Notes under the pieces: generated by a model
What the model saw: the letters and a program-made list of their open reading frames with translations, nothing else
Told to the model about the DNA's origin: nothing
Databases searched by the model: none
Made by a program: the position numbers and the translations under genes
Source: Phocaeicola paurosaccharolyticus JCM 15092
Lineage (GTDB): Bacteria; Bacteroidota; Bacteroidia; Bacteroidales; Bacteroidaceae
Direction of reading: 5' to 3'
NCBI RefSeq assembly: GCF_000613805.1
Contig: NZ_BAJR01000011.1
Coordinates: 23,955 to 87,954, forward strand
Length of the DNA: 64,000 nt
In this document: positions 10,044-18,984 of the stretch, piece after piece
Position numbering within the stretch: position 1 is the first letter of the stretch
Layout: each line of letters begins with the position of its first letter

Positions 10044-11909
10044 TTATTTTTTGTATCTGTTCATCTTTTCTTTCTGTATTCTTTCCTGCTCTTTTTGTAA
10101 AGCTTCAAGTTTACCCATCAATCCGCCTCCTGTGCCTTTCTTCTGGCTATTCTTAGCTTTATTCGCCTGAAGTTTAGCAAGAAGTTTCTTCTCATCAGTA
10201 ACCTCTCTTAGGACTACCATTGTCAGGATACCAATAAGACCTGAAATAAAGTAGTAGTAGTTAAGACCTGAAGAGTAGTTATTGAATATGAATATGAACA
10301 TAACCGGCATAAGGTACATCATCCACTTCATAATAGGCATCTGCTGTTGACCACCCATGCTCATATCTTGCTGCTTCATTGTGTAAATTGTGTTCAATAT
10401 ATTAGTGATACTGAACAGAAGACAGAACACGCTAAGGTGATTTCCAAGAAGAGGAATGTTTGTTCCCCAGTTAATCAGGTCATCATAAGTTGACAAGTCA
10501 GGTGCCCAAAGGAAACTCTGTTGACGAAGCTCTATAGCGTTTGGCACAAAGAAGAAGAGTGCCATGAATACAGGCATCTGGATAAGCATAGGAAGACATC
10601 CTCCCATAGGACTTACTCCATATTGGCTGTATAGTGCCATAGTCTCCTGCTGCTTCTTGAGAGCGTCTTCTTTCTTAGGATACTTTTCATTTATCTCCTG
10701 TATATATGGCTTAAGAACACGCATCTTTGCGGATGACATATATGACTTACGAGTAGCAGGGTAGACGAGGACCTTAACGATTATAGTCATAAGTAATATT
10801 ACGGCACCCATGCTTAATCCCCAGCCTGAAAGCCAGTCGAAGAGGTTGATGGTGAACCATCTGTTTATCCAACGTATGACAGGCCATCCAAGATATACAA
10901 GGTCTTCAAGTTCAAGATCTTTATTAGAGATACTCAAGTCATTACTTGCATGTAGAGTTTTGAAGTGGTTAGGACCGAAGTAAAGCTGCATGTTTGTTGA
11001 CTTAGCTCCTGATGGATCAAAGAATGTAGACATATCAGCTTTATAATCTTTCAGATAACCACTGTTCTCTTCCTGAGGATTTGACTCAAGTATAGTCTTT
11101 GTGAAGTCCTGATCGGCGATGAAGACAGATGAGAAGAACTGGTTCTTGAATGCAATCCAATTGAGGTCCTCGGTCATATCTTGTCTATCCTTCTTGGTTT
11201 CACTAAGATAATCAGAGTGCTCATCAACAACTTTGTATGTAAGTGATGTATATCTCTGTTCGAAAGTGTAACCTTTCTCAAGTTGACGTGCTTTCTGAGA
11301 CCAGTTGATATTTACACTCTTAGTTGATGTAGGGAAGAAGTTGCTCATACCTTTTGCAGTAAGTATGAAGTTCATCATATATTTATCATGCAACAACTTG
11401 TAGTCAAAGTCTATATATCCGCCATTACTTGCGTTAAGACGCATTGTAACTGTACTATCTGTTACATTGATAGGCTGGAAGTAGTAATCTTTGGTTAGTA
11501 TATTTCCCTCTTTTCCATCGAATGCAAAGTTCATTCCTGAGTCCTTAGCATCAAATAAGACTAGTGGTTTACCATCTTGTCCGTTGTACTTCTTCAGCAT
11601 AGCCGAACAAACTCTACCACCTTTATTGGTAAAAGTAACTTTTACCAAATCATTCTGAATAGTAACTAGCTGTTCAACTCCTTTTGAAGCATTAAAGAAA
11701 AGAGATGTAGAATCGACGGTATTTTTCTCTACCAAAGCATCAGCCTTTGCATTGTTTTGTTGCACAGGTTTGCTCTGCTCAACAATCTGAGTAGAATCTT
11801 TCTGTCTTTTTGCTCTATCAATCTCCGCTTGACTAGGCCGGCTGAAAATAGAAAAGCCAATAAGAACGGCTCCTATTAACGTGAACCCAATTAAAGTGTT
11901 TTTATCCAT
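10044..11909 (-). CDS. yidC: Membrane protein insertase YidC
   Basis: A 621-residue inner-membrane insertase. There is an N-terminal membrane segment (about residues 7-23), a low-complexity linker, a large periplasmic beta domain (about 75-355), then the conserved five-helix Oxa1/YidC core (about 360-560) with the marker [19 protein letters not shown]. The basic C-terminal tail ([14 protein letters not shown] to RYKK) is normal for ribosome contact. YidC inserts membrane proteins alone or with SecYEG. It follows pyrG by 27 bases on the same strand, so the two are probably co-transcribed, and a terminator lies directly after it. Confidence 0.97.
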   Translation of the reverse strand: MDKNTLIGFTLIGAVLIGFSIFSRPSQAEIDRAKRQKDSTQIVEQSKPVQQNNAKADALVEKNTVDSTSLFFNASKGVEQLVTIQNDLVKVTFTNKGGRVCSAMLKKYNGQDGKPLVLFDAKDSGMNFAFDGKEGNILTKDYYFQPINVTDSTVTMRLNASNGGYIDFDYKLLHDKYMMNFILTAKGMSNFFPTSTKSVNINWSQKARQLEKGYTFEQRYTSLTYKVVDEHSDYLSETKKDRQDMTEDLNWIAFKNQFFSSVFIADQDFTKTILESNPQEENSGYLKDYKADMSTFFDPSGAKSTNMQLYFGPNHFKTLHASNDLSISNKDLELEDLVYLGWPVIRWINRWFTINLFDWLSGWGLSMGAVILLMTIIVKVLVYPATRKSYMSSAKMRVLKPYIQEINEKYPKKEDALKKQQETMALYSQYGVSPMGGCLPMLIQMPVFMALFFFVPNAIELRQQSFLWAPDLSTYDDLINWGTNIPLLGNHLSVFCLLFSITNILNTIYTMKQQDMSMGGQQQMPIMKWMMYLMPVMFIFIFNNYSSGLNYYYFISGLIGILTMVVLREVTDEKKLLAKLQANKAKNSQKKGTGGGLMGKLEALQKEQERIQKEKMNRYKK

Positions 11910-11936
11910 CTTTACGATTTATTCTTTATATATCTG

Positions 11937-13535
11937 TTATTTAGTAATTGCTGCCTTTATAAATGACAGGAATAAAGGATGAGGATTAAGTACGGTACTG
12001 CTATATTCCGGATGGAACTGAGTACCAACAAACCACTTAAGTGAAGGTATCTCAACAATCTCTACCAGGTCTGACTCTGGGTTAATACCTACACATTTCA
12101 TGCCATTCTCTTCAAACTCTTTCTTATAGTCATTATTAAACTCATAGCGGTGACGGTGACGTTCCTGTATATGCTCTTTCTTGTAAGCTTCAAAAGCCTT
12201 AGAATCTTTGCTTATTACACAGTCGTATGCACCAAGACGCATTGTACCTCCCATGTTTGTAATGGCTTTCTGCTCTTCCATAATGTCAATTACATTGTGT
12301 GGGGTCTTCTCATCCATCTCACGGCTATTTGCATCTTCATATCCCAATACATTTCTTGCAAACTCAATTGTCATGCACTGCATACCAAGGCAAATACCAA
12401 ATGTTGGTATGTTGTGTGTTCTTGTATATTTCAATGCTACGAACTTGCCTTCTATGCCTCTCTGTCCAAATCCCGGGCAAACGATAACACCATCCATGCC
12501 TTTAAGTTTTTGTTCAACATTCTCTTCTGTTAGCTTCTCGCTGTTTAGAAATTGAATATCGGCTTTTCTATCATTGTATGTTGCTGATTGAGAGATAGAC
12601 TCTAAGATAGATTTATAAGCATCCTGAAGATCATATTTACCAACAAGACCAATCTTAACAGTTTCTTTAGCTTTGTTTCTTCTCTCTAGGAACTTCTTCC
12701 ATGGAATAAGAGCTGGAGCTTCTCCAACAGGCATACCCATTTTCTTAAGGATTGTCTCGTCAAGACCCTGTTCCTGCATCTTCAATGGGACTTCGTATAT
12801 TGTTGGCATATCTATTGACTGTACAACAGCGTTCTCGTCAACATTACAGAATAGAGCAACTTTCTTCCTCAATTCGGCACTTAGTTGGTGCTCAGTACGA
12901 AGAACAAGAATGTCAGGTTGTATACCTACAGACTGTAACTCTTTAACAGAGTGCTGTGTAGGCTTAGTCTTCAACTCTTTAGCAGCAGCAAGATATGGAA
13001 CATATGTAAGGTGAACGCATAGAGCGTTGCGACCCATTTCCCATTTCAGCTGACGTATGCTCTCTAGATATGGAAAAGATTCTATATCACCTACAGTACC
13101 TCCAATTTCTGTAATAACAAAATCGAATTTATTTTTGGAACCTAGAAGCTTAACATTTCTTTTTATCTCATCTGTGATATGAGGGACAACTTGAATAGTT
13201 TTACCTAAAAAATCACCTTTACGCTCTTTGTCTATAACACTTTTATAGATACGACCAGTTGTGATATTGTTTGCTTTTGTTGTCTGAATTCCAAGGAAAC
13301 GTTCATAATGTCCTAGGTCGAGGTCGGCCTCATGACCATCCACGGTTACATAACACTCTCCATGTTCATAAGGATTTAGTGTACCTGGATCGATGTTGAT
13401 GTAAGGATCAAATTTTTGGATTGTGACATTATATCCTCTAGCTTGAAGTAATTTGCCTATTGATGACGAAATAATGCCTTTACCTAATGATGAAGCAACA
13501 CCACCGGTTACGAAAATATACTTAGTTTCTCCCAC
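11937..13535 (-). CDS. pyrG: CTP synthase
   Basis: A 532-residue cytosolic enzyme that makes CTP from UTP, ATP and glutamine. The N-terminal synthetase domain begins TGGVASSLGKGI, the P-loop-like nucleotide site, with GDIESFP near residue 150. The class I glutamine amidotransferase domain from about residue 300 has its nucleophile cysteine in GICLGMQ and the His-Glu pair in TQFHPEY. Length is normal. It is the promoter-proximal gene of pyrG-yidC. A possible minus-strand -7 box TATTTTTG lies at 13581-13588, 46 bases before the start. Confidence 0.97.
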   Translation of the reverse strand: MGETKYIFVTGGVASSLGKGIISSSIGKLLQARGYNVTIQKFDPYINIDPGTLNPYEHGECYVTVDGHEADLDLGHYERFLGIQTTKANNITTGRIYKSVIDKERKGDFLGKTIQVVPHITDEIKRNVKLLGSKNKFDFVITEIGGTVGDIESFPYLESIRQLKWEMGRNALCVHLTYVPYLAAAKELKTKPTQHSVKELQSVGIQPDILVLRTEHQLSAELRKKVALFCNVDENAVVQSIDMPTIYEVPLKMQEQGLDETILKKMGMPVGEAPALIPWKKFLERRNKAKETVKIGLVGKYDLQDAYKSILESISQSATYNDRKADIQFLNSEKLTEENVEQKLKGMDGVIVCPGFGQRGIEGKFVALKYTRTHNIPTFGICLGMQCMTIEFARNVLGYEDANSREMDEKTPHNVIDIMEEQKAITNMGGTMRLGAYDCVISKDSKAFEAYKKEHIQERHRHRYEFNNDYKKEFEENGMKCVGINPESDLVEIVEIPSLKWFVGTQFHPEYSSTVLNPHPLFLSFIKAAITK

Positions 13536-13715
13536 AACTATATTATTTAAAATTATAAATTACCTATTAAATCAAAGTTGCAAAAATACAAAATCTTTTT
13601 TTTTATAAGATAGCAGTTAATTAAAAACATTATGACTTAAATCAATTTATTGCAGAATAATTATAATTACTTCCTTAAAATATGTTGTATATTATACTTA
13701 ATGTAATTTTTAATG

Positions 13716-13723
13716 TATTTTTG
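13716..13723 (+). promoter_or_regulatory. Possible -7 box (TATTTTTG) for the DUF3078 gene
   Basis: Matches TAnnTTTG and lies 28 bases before the chosen start at 13751. No TTG is at the expected distance. The box lies inside the longer open frame that starts at 13682, which argues for the downstream start. Confidence 0.4.
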
Positions 13724-13750
13724 CATTATAAACACTTCAACCCTATTAAT

Positions 13751-15148
13751 ATGAAAAAATATTTTGTATTGTTGTCATGCCTGGCATACTTCTTTACTAG
13801 TTCATATTCTCAAAGGCGTGAAAACAAACATTATAGTAATGATGTTGTAACGAATTTTTACGATTCTTTGGCTCAAAAGAGTTCAGCATATTATGCTAAT
13901 TATGCTTTGTGGAATAATCTGGATACAATTCCTCAATATAGTGAAATTCCTAATCCGGATTTGTACAAATTGTTTGTTCCTACTACATATTATCAAGAGC
14001 CTATCGAGGAAATTTCCAATATAGATTGGTCTCCCTCAATGTATAACAGAAATAGAAGCGCAGCAATAGATTCTATTCTTTGTTTTAAAAATGATAGTTG
14101 TCCGAGCTTACCTTATGATAATTTGGAAAAGTCTAAAGCTACTAACAGTTGGGTAAATAAGATTTTAATGAATGTTTACCTGAAAAAACCGGAGATAGTA
14201 TTAAAGAATGAGGCTGATTTTAAAAATCTGAAGTTCCTGGATGATAACAAAATAGTGAAGAGACCTAAAAAAGAGGATGTGATAAGTCTTCTTGAACCTG
14301 AAGCTCCTGTAGAGAATTTAAATGAGGGAGAGTTGATTGTGGTACGTCCTAACTTCTGGACTCACAAAGGCAATGGTTATGCTCAGTTCACGCAGCACTA
14401 TATATCAGATAATTGGTATAAAGGTGGTGAAAGTACAAATGCTCTTTTGTCAGGACTTATACTAGAGGCAAATTATAACGACCGTCAAAAGATTCAGTTT
14501 GATAACCGAATGGAGATAAAACTTGGTTTTATAACAGCTCCATCAGATACTGTACATAAGTATAAGACTAATGCCGACCTTTTCAGAATTACAAGTAAAT
14601 TGGGCGTTCAGGCTCATAAGAACTGGTACTATACACTTGGCTTGGACTTTAAAACACAGTTCTTCGCTAACTATAAGACTAATACCAATGATTTGATATC
14701 TAACATCCTTTCTCCTGCACAGATGGATTTAACACTCGGTATGGACTTTAAGAAGAGTAATAAGAATTATATTCTATCATTGCTTACATCACCATTTGCC
14801 TATACATTCATATTCATAAAGGATAATGACCGAATTATTAATACAACAACGTTTAATGTTAAGGATGGAGATCGTACTGCAAACCTATTCGGTTCTAAGT
14901 TCACCGGTACACTTCAATGGAAGATGTTCCCAAGTGTGGTGTGGGACTCAAAACTAGAATACTTTACAACGTACAATAATGTTATTGCGAACTGGGAAAA
15001 TACTTTCAACTTCGTATTGAACAGATATCTATCAACTAAGTTGTTCGTTCATGCACGTTTTGATGATGGTGTTGCTCTAAGCGGAAATAACCATAGTTAT
15101 TTTCAGATACAGGAGTTGTTAAGCTTCGGTTTGAACTATAAATGGTAA
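13751..15148 (+). CDS. DUF3078 family outer-membrane beta-barrel-like protein
   Basis: The frame opens at 13682, but the start at 13751 is chosen because it puts a normal signal peptide (MKKYFVLLSCLAYFFTSSYS) first and leaves room for a promoter. The mature protein of about 445 residues has an N-terminal soluble part and, from about residue 220, alternating aromatic strands typical of an outer-membrane barrel, ending in a terminal aromatic strand (FGLNYKW). It matches DUF3078 as known from Bacteroides genomes. The function is unknown. It is convergent with the WecB-like gene and ends at a strong terminator. Confidence 0.8.
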   Translation: MKKYFVLLSCLAYFFTSSYSQRRENKHYSNDVVTNFYDSLAQKSSAYYANYALWNNLDTIPQYSEIPNPDLYKLFVPTTYYQEPIEEISNIDWSPSMYNRNRSAAIDSILCFKNDSCPSLPYDNLEKSKATNSWVNKILMNVYLKKPEIVLKNEADFKNLKFLDDNKIVKRPKKEDVISLLEPEAPVENLNEGELIVVRPNFWTHKGNGYAQFTQHYISDNWYKGGESTNALLSGLILEANYNDRQKIQFDNRMEIKLGFITAPSDTVHKYKTNADLFRITSKLGVQAHKNWYYTLGLDFKTQFFANYKTNTNDLISNILSPAQMDLTLGMDFKKSNKNYILSLLTSPFAYTFIFIKDNDRIINTTTFNVKDGDRTANLFGSKFTGTLQWKMFPSVVWDSKLEYFTTYNNVIANWENTFNFVLNRYLSTKLFVHARFDDGVALSGNNHSYFQIQELLSFGLNYKW

Positions 15149-15160
15149 GAACATGATATT

Positions 15161-15206
15161 ATAAAAGAAGAGAGCGATACAGTGATGTATCGCTCTCTTC
15201 TTTTAT
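15161..15206 (+). terminator. 20-bp perfect-stem terminator after the DUF3078 gene
   Basis: Arms 15161-15180 and 15187-15206 are exact reverse complements with a 6-base loop. A-rich and T-rich ends make it usable from both sides. It starts 13 bases after the stop codon. Confidence 0.85.
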
Positions 15207-15323
15207 AAATTTATCCCGTCCTAAAATAGCGTTACACAAAAAAGTAACGTAAATGAAAACAGATGAACATGAGTACGTTAAGCGTATTCAAAAAGATTAT
15301 TCAGAAGGATCAGAACTTTTAGA

Positions 15324-15505
15324 GTAGTATCTGTAATTCTATCGTTGGATTATCTCTCTTCAAGTATAGTCTGTATCTCTCAGAGGGAAATCTCTTCGAG
15401 TAGGGTTGTAATTCTGTTAGCGGGCTATATCTCTTAAAGTATAGTCTGTAGTTCTCTCAGAGAGTTATATCTCTTCGAGTAGAATCTGTACTATTCTTTC
15501 AGATG
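15324..15505. repeat. Degenerate 36-40-bp tandem repeat running into a gene 3' end
   Basis: Five imperfect units starting at 15324, 15364, 15400, 15439 and 15479. Each begins GTA, carries TCTGTA-like and CTCTCAGAG-like words and ends TATCTCTTCRA. The fourth unit contains the stop codon of the minus-strand WecB-like gene (15465-15467), and the fifth lies wholly in its coding end. The intergenic units therefore look like decayed copies of the gene's last ~40 bases. Confidence 0.75.
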
Positions 15506-16559
15506 TTCTACCATCCCATCTTTCAGGTAGTGTACTGTTTTTCCATTCACCTTTTGCAATCTTCTCCATGCTCTCCTTTATTCTGCTGTAATCTTCACCA
15601 ATCAAAAGGTTAGTACCACTTGTCACTGTTTCATTATGTTCGGTGTAATTGTCGAGTGTGATACATGGAACATTCATGAAAGTAGCCTCTTCGGCAATGT
15701 TACCTGAATCTGTAACTATAGCTGATGCATTCTTTGCAGCATATATGAACGATAAGTATGACTGAGGTTGTATAATTAATAGTCTGTCCGACTTTAAGCC
15801 GAGGCTCTCAATTTTACTCTTTACATATGAATGTAGTGGAGCTACTATCTTTTTTGAAGATGAGTTTATTATAGTATTTATAATTTCCTTCAGTTTCTCG
15901 TCATTATTGATAATATCTCTTTTGTTCAGTGTAAGCAGAACATAATCATTCTCTTTTATTCCAAGAATGTCGAAATTAACCGGACGGGTAATATTTGGAA
16001 GAGATAGACGTAGTGTATCTATAAGTATGTTGCCTACAAAATAGATATTATTTATATCAGTACCTGTATTGCTTAGGTTTCTGTTAGCATCCATTCCTGC
16101 TGTGAAGAGTATATCGGATAGACCGTCAATAATCATTCTGTTTACCTCTTTAGGTTTGTTCATATCGAATGATCTTATACCTGCTACCAGATGCACCACT
16201 TTAATTCCTTTCTTCTTTGCTACAAGAGAGCAAGCCATGGTAGGAGTGAAGTCATCTACAACAATTACAGCATTTGCAGGATGTTTGTCAAGTTCATCTG
16301 CAAACGCAACAATAATGTCAGCGGTTCTTTTAAAGAAGTTATCGCTTTCAACCTCTAGGTATGAATCAGGTGGAGTTAAGTTAAGGTCGGAAAAGAGAGA
16401 TGGTTCTATGCTTGTATCGTTTTTACTTCCTGTATATACAAGTCTGTACGAAATCTCTTTCCCTGCTTCTGAAGCGCTTTTAATTGCCCTTGCCAATGGA
16501 GCGATTTTCATAAAATTAGGGCGAGCACCGGCAATGATTGTAATTTTCATTCTTATCAA
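15465..16559 (-). CDS. WecB-like UDP-GlcNAc 2-epimerase homologue with altered active site
   Basis: A 364-residue GT-B-fold protein of the non-hydrolysing UDP-N-acetylglucosamine 2-epimerase family. It opens with GARPNFMKIAPL and keeps RSFDMNKPKEVNR, TDSGNIAEEA and TVTSGTN. In E. coli WecB the residues Asp95, Glu117, Glu131 and His213 matter for catalysis. Here the Glu117 motif HVEAG reads HLVAG (Val125), the His213 motif THR reads TLNKR (Asn212), and the UDP-site arginine stretch reads TLDNYTEHN. Asp103 and Glu138 appear kept. This inference by eye suggests a changed reaction or a binding role. A second start at 16550 is possible. It is not inside a visible polysaccharide cluster. Confidence 0.75.
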   Translation of the reverse strand: MIRMKITIIAGARPNFMKIAPLARAIKSASEAGKEISYRLVYTGSKNDTSIEPSLFSDLNLTPPDSYLEVESDNFFKRTADIIVAFADELDKHPANAVIVVDDFTPTMACSLVAKKKGIKVVHLVAGIRSFDMNKPKEVNRMIIDGLSDILFTAGMDANRNLSNTGTDINNIYFVGNILIDTLRLSLPNITRPVNFDILGIKENDYVLLTLNKRDIINNDEKLKEIINTIINSSSKKIVAPLHSYVKSKIESLGLKSDRLLIIQPQSYLSFIYAAKNASAIVTDSGNIAEEATFMNVPCITLDNYTEHNETVTSGTNLLIGEDYSRIKESMEKIAKGEWKNSTLPERWDGRTSERIVQILLEEI

Positions 16560-16627
16560 ATATTTCTTAATACAAAATTAGGCTTTATTCTCGAATTAAT
16601 TAGTTTCTTTGCCTCAAATTTTAATTA

Positions 16628-17239
16628 ATGATTACATTCGTTCAAATACTAGATTTTATAGGTACCTTTGCCTTTGCTATCAGTGGCATTCGGCTAGCTT
16701 CAGCCAAACATTTTGATTGGTTTGGTGCCTATGTTGTAGGTCTTGCTACAGCAATTGGAGGTGGAACTCTTCGTGATTTATTACTTAATGTAACTCCAGC
16801 CTGGATGGAGAATCCTATTTACCTTATATGTACAGCTCTTGCGCTGGTTTGGGTTATACTTTTTGGTAAGCTTCTAATTCATATGCACAATACCTTCTTT
16901 ATATTCGACAGTATCGGTTTATCTCTTTTCACCGTTGTCGGAGTAGGTAAATCTATTGCACTAGGATATCCATTTTGGGTAGCAATTATTATGGGTAGTA
17001 TAACAGGTGCGGCAGGTGGTGTAATAAGAGATGTCTTCATAAATGAAATACCATTGATTTTCAGAAAAGAGATTTATGCTGTGGCATGTGTCATCGGAGG
17101 ACTAATCTATTTCGGTTGTGATTTGATTGGTCTCGACTCATATATTTGTCAAATATTGGGAGGTAGTTCTGTTTTTATAACTCGCATATTGGCTGTGAAA
17201 TATCGTATCTGTTTACCTACCTTAAAGGGTATTGAGTAA
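16628..17239 (+). CDS. Trimeric intracellular cation channel (TRIC)/UPF0126 family protein
   Basis: A 203-residue inner-membrane protein with about seven hydrophobic segments. It shows the internal duplication of the family: GGGTLRDLLL near residue 41 and GAAGGVIRDVF near residue 126 are the two equivalent glycine-rich kinks. Members such as E. coli YicG are linked to cation (potassium) conductance. Length is normal. It starts 68 bases from the divergent WecB-like gene and is followed by a repeat-bearing junction with mtgA. Confidence 0.85.
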   Translation: MITFVQILDFIGTFAFAISGIRLASAKHFDWFGAYVVGLATAIGGGTLRDLLLNVTPAWMENPIYLICTALALVWVILFGKLLIHMHNTFFIFDSIGLSLFTVVGVGKSIALGYPFWVAIIMGSITGAAGGVIRDVFINEIPLIFRKEIYAVACVIGGLIYFGCDLIGLDSYICQILGGSSVFITRILAVKYRICLPTLKGIE

Positions 17240-17260
17240 GATTAAATGAAAATAAGAACA

Positions 17261-17423
17261 CCATTTTATCGTTTACTGGCAGGATATCTCTACAGATAGA
17301 CCAGGTCTTCAGTAGACTCGATAAAGCCTATATTATTACGAAACAGATATTGTACAGCCATTTTATCGTTTATCGACCAAGTATCTCAGCTGACTCAGCA
17401 AAGCCTTTATTATTTATAAAAAA
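17261..17423. repeat. Two-copy ~97-bp spaced degenerate direct repeat
   Basis: CCATTTTATCGTTTA occurs at 17261 and exactly again at 17358. A second shared block GACCA(G/A)GT...GACTC(G/A)... AAAGCCTNTATTATT follows each. Copy 1 has about 28 extra bases between the blocks. The repeat fills the junction between the TRIC-like and mtgA genes. Confidence 0.7.
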
Positions 17424-17436
17424 TATTATTGAGCAC

Positions 17437-18176
17437 TTAGGAGGGTAAATAAAGAAAAATAGAGATTATATTATTAATCTCTATTTTTTCTGTCTCTTTT
17501 GGGAATTTAGGCATAAGCCTCATCAGTCTCATTATCTTCTTCTGTCGTCTATACATATATGAAGATGGATTGCCTGAGTTAAATCTTATCGGATTAGGAA
17601 GCTGGCTGCAATAAGTGCCGATTCCCCTCTGGTGAGGTCGATTGCATCTTTATCGAAATGAGCTTTTGCCACAGCCTGTGCCCCATATATACCATTTCCC
17701 ATCTCTATGGAGTTTAGGTATACCTCCATTATTCTCTCTTTGCTCCAAAAGAGTTCAATTAAGCATGTGAAGTAGACTTCGAATCCTTTTCTTACCCATG
17801 ATGATTGAGGCCAGAGGAATATATTTTTGGCTGTCTGCTGGCTAATAGTGCTAGCTCCGTGAGGCTTTTTGCGCTTACTGTTTTCCTTCATCGCTTTGTT
17901 TATTGCATCAAAGTCAAATCCCGAGTGCTCTGCGAATCTATTGTCTTCGGATGCAATGACAGCCATAGGCAGGTGTCTGGAAATCTTCTCTTTCGGTACC
18001 CATGTATGTTTCCATATCACATCTTCTCCTTTAGTTATCTGCTGTGCAGTTCTTATAAACATGAGAGGTGTGAAATATACAGGGATGAATCTAAGTAGTA
18101 TAACCGATAAGATAGTAGATGCAAAGAAAAATATAATAATATTTCTAATCCACCTTAAGGCTTTATTCTTTATCAT
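17437..18176 (-). pseudogene. mtgA: Monofunctional peptidoglycan transglycosylase, one frameshift
   Basis: As read, the frame stops after 196 residues at 17586, in the middle of the conserved ESALIAAS motif. Adding one base to the GG at 17597-17598 restores [20 protein letters not shown] and [10 protein letters not shown], the normal family ending. The repaired frame runs to 17437 (about 246 residues). A further one-base error in the A run near 17484 would instead end it at 17481, beside the hairpin terminator. The protein has an N-terminal membrane anchor (about 10-32), the GT51 motifs [12 protein letters not shown] (catalytic Glu) and [12 protein letters not shown], and polymerises lipid II glycan strands. 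It is probably intact in the living cell. Confidence 0.85.
17451..17489. terminator. Hairpin terminator at the mtgA 3' end
   Basis: Stem 17457-17468 with 17475-17486, 12 bp perfect, 6-base loop, T run on the plus strand and A-rich flank on the other. It could serve both convergent genes. Confidence 0.7.
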
Positions 18177-18200
18177 AGAAATCTGGTTGCGTATTAATAT

Positions 18201-18241
18201 AATTCACTCAATGTCACACATAAGCAGACATTGAGTGAATT
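18201..18241 (-). terminator. Terminator after the OmpA lipoprotein gene
   Basis: A 15-bp perfect stem (18201-18215 with 18227-18241) and an 11-base loop. It lies between the OmpA-like stop and the mtgA start. Confidence 0.7.
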
Positions 18242-18268
18242 TAAATAGAATAAGTTTATTCTTAAGGA

Positions 18269-18946
18269 TTATAGATTACCAGCTTCAGCTTGTTTAATCA
18301 TATCCTTACTTGCATACATGTAGACCTCAACACGTCTGTTCTGAGCAGCAGTAAGAGCGTCGTCATATTGGCTGAAGCCTAAACCTTTAGTCTCTTTAAT
18401 CTGAGTAGAACTTACTCCTTGTTGTATAAGGAAATTCTGTACAGCATCTGCGCGGTTTGTAGAAACTTTCAAGTTAGCTTCCTGAGTACCTACTTTATCA
18501 GTATGACCCATGATAGCGATATCCATAGTTGGATTCTGTTTCATTATAGCAGCAAACTTAGTAAGAGAGTTCTGAGCTTGAGTGCTTAGTGCTGCAGAGT
18601 TGAATCCGAAAAGAATTCCTGAGTCAAAAGTAACTTTTACAGCCTGAAGACCATTGCTGTCAGTAATCTGCTCAACCTGAGCTCCATTAATCTGAGCAGC
18701 TTCAGCTGCAGCTTTATCCATTTTTTTACCGATCAAAACGCCAGCTCCGGTGCCAACTGCTGCACCAACAGCAGCACCGATAGCAGCTCCTTTACCATGA
18801 CCTACAAGACCACCAACTATAGCTCCCAAGGCAGCGCCACCGCCACCACCGATTATGCCACCTTTAGCAGTGTTACTCATGTTTCCACATCCGCTAAATA
18901 CAATTCCTGTGCAAAGGCACAATACTAAAATCTTAGTTTTTTTCAT
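18269..18946 (-). CDS. OmpA-family lipoprotein with glycine zipper
   Basis: The start at 18946 is preferred over 18970 because it places the lipoprotein signal first (lipobox FSGC, Cys near residue 19). After it comes a glycine-zipper stretch (about residues 28-80, rich in GGG, GAAIGAAVG), then an OmpA C-terminal domain (about 105-215) with GHTDKVG and the NLKVSTNRADAV peptidoglycan-contact motif. The protein is about 225 residues. This architecture tethers the outer membrane to the cell wall. It is transcribed singly, after the MATE gene, with its own terminator. Confidence 0.9.
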   Translation of the reverse strand: MKKTKILVLCLCTGIVFSGCGNMSNTAKGGIIGGGGGAALGAIVGGLVGHGKGAAIGAAVGAAVGTGAGVLIGKKMDKAAAEAAQINGAQVEQITDSNGLQAVKVTFDSGILFGFNSAALSTQAQNSLTKFAAIMKQNPTMDIAIMGHTDKVGTQEANLKVSTNRADAVQNFLIQQGVSSTQIKETKGLGFSQYDDALTAAQNRRVEVYMYASKDMIKQAEAGNL

Positions 18947-18984
18947 ATTAAAAATTTTAAAAAGAAACATCGTTAAAAGTTTGT

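Noticed and set aside
12150..12533. 127-codon frame antisense to pyrG
   Set aside because: Shadow frame inside a clear pyrG.
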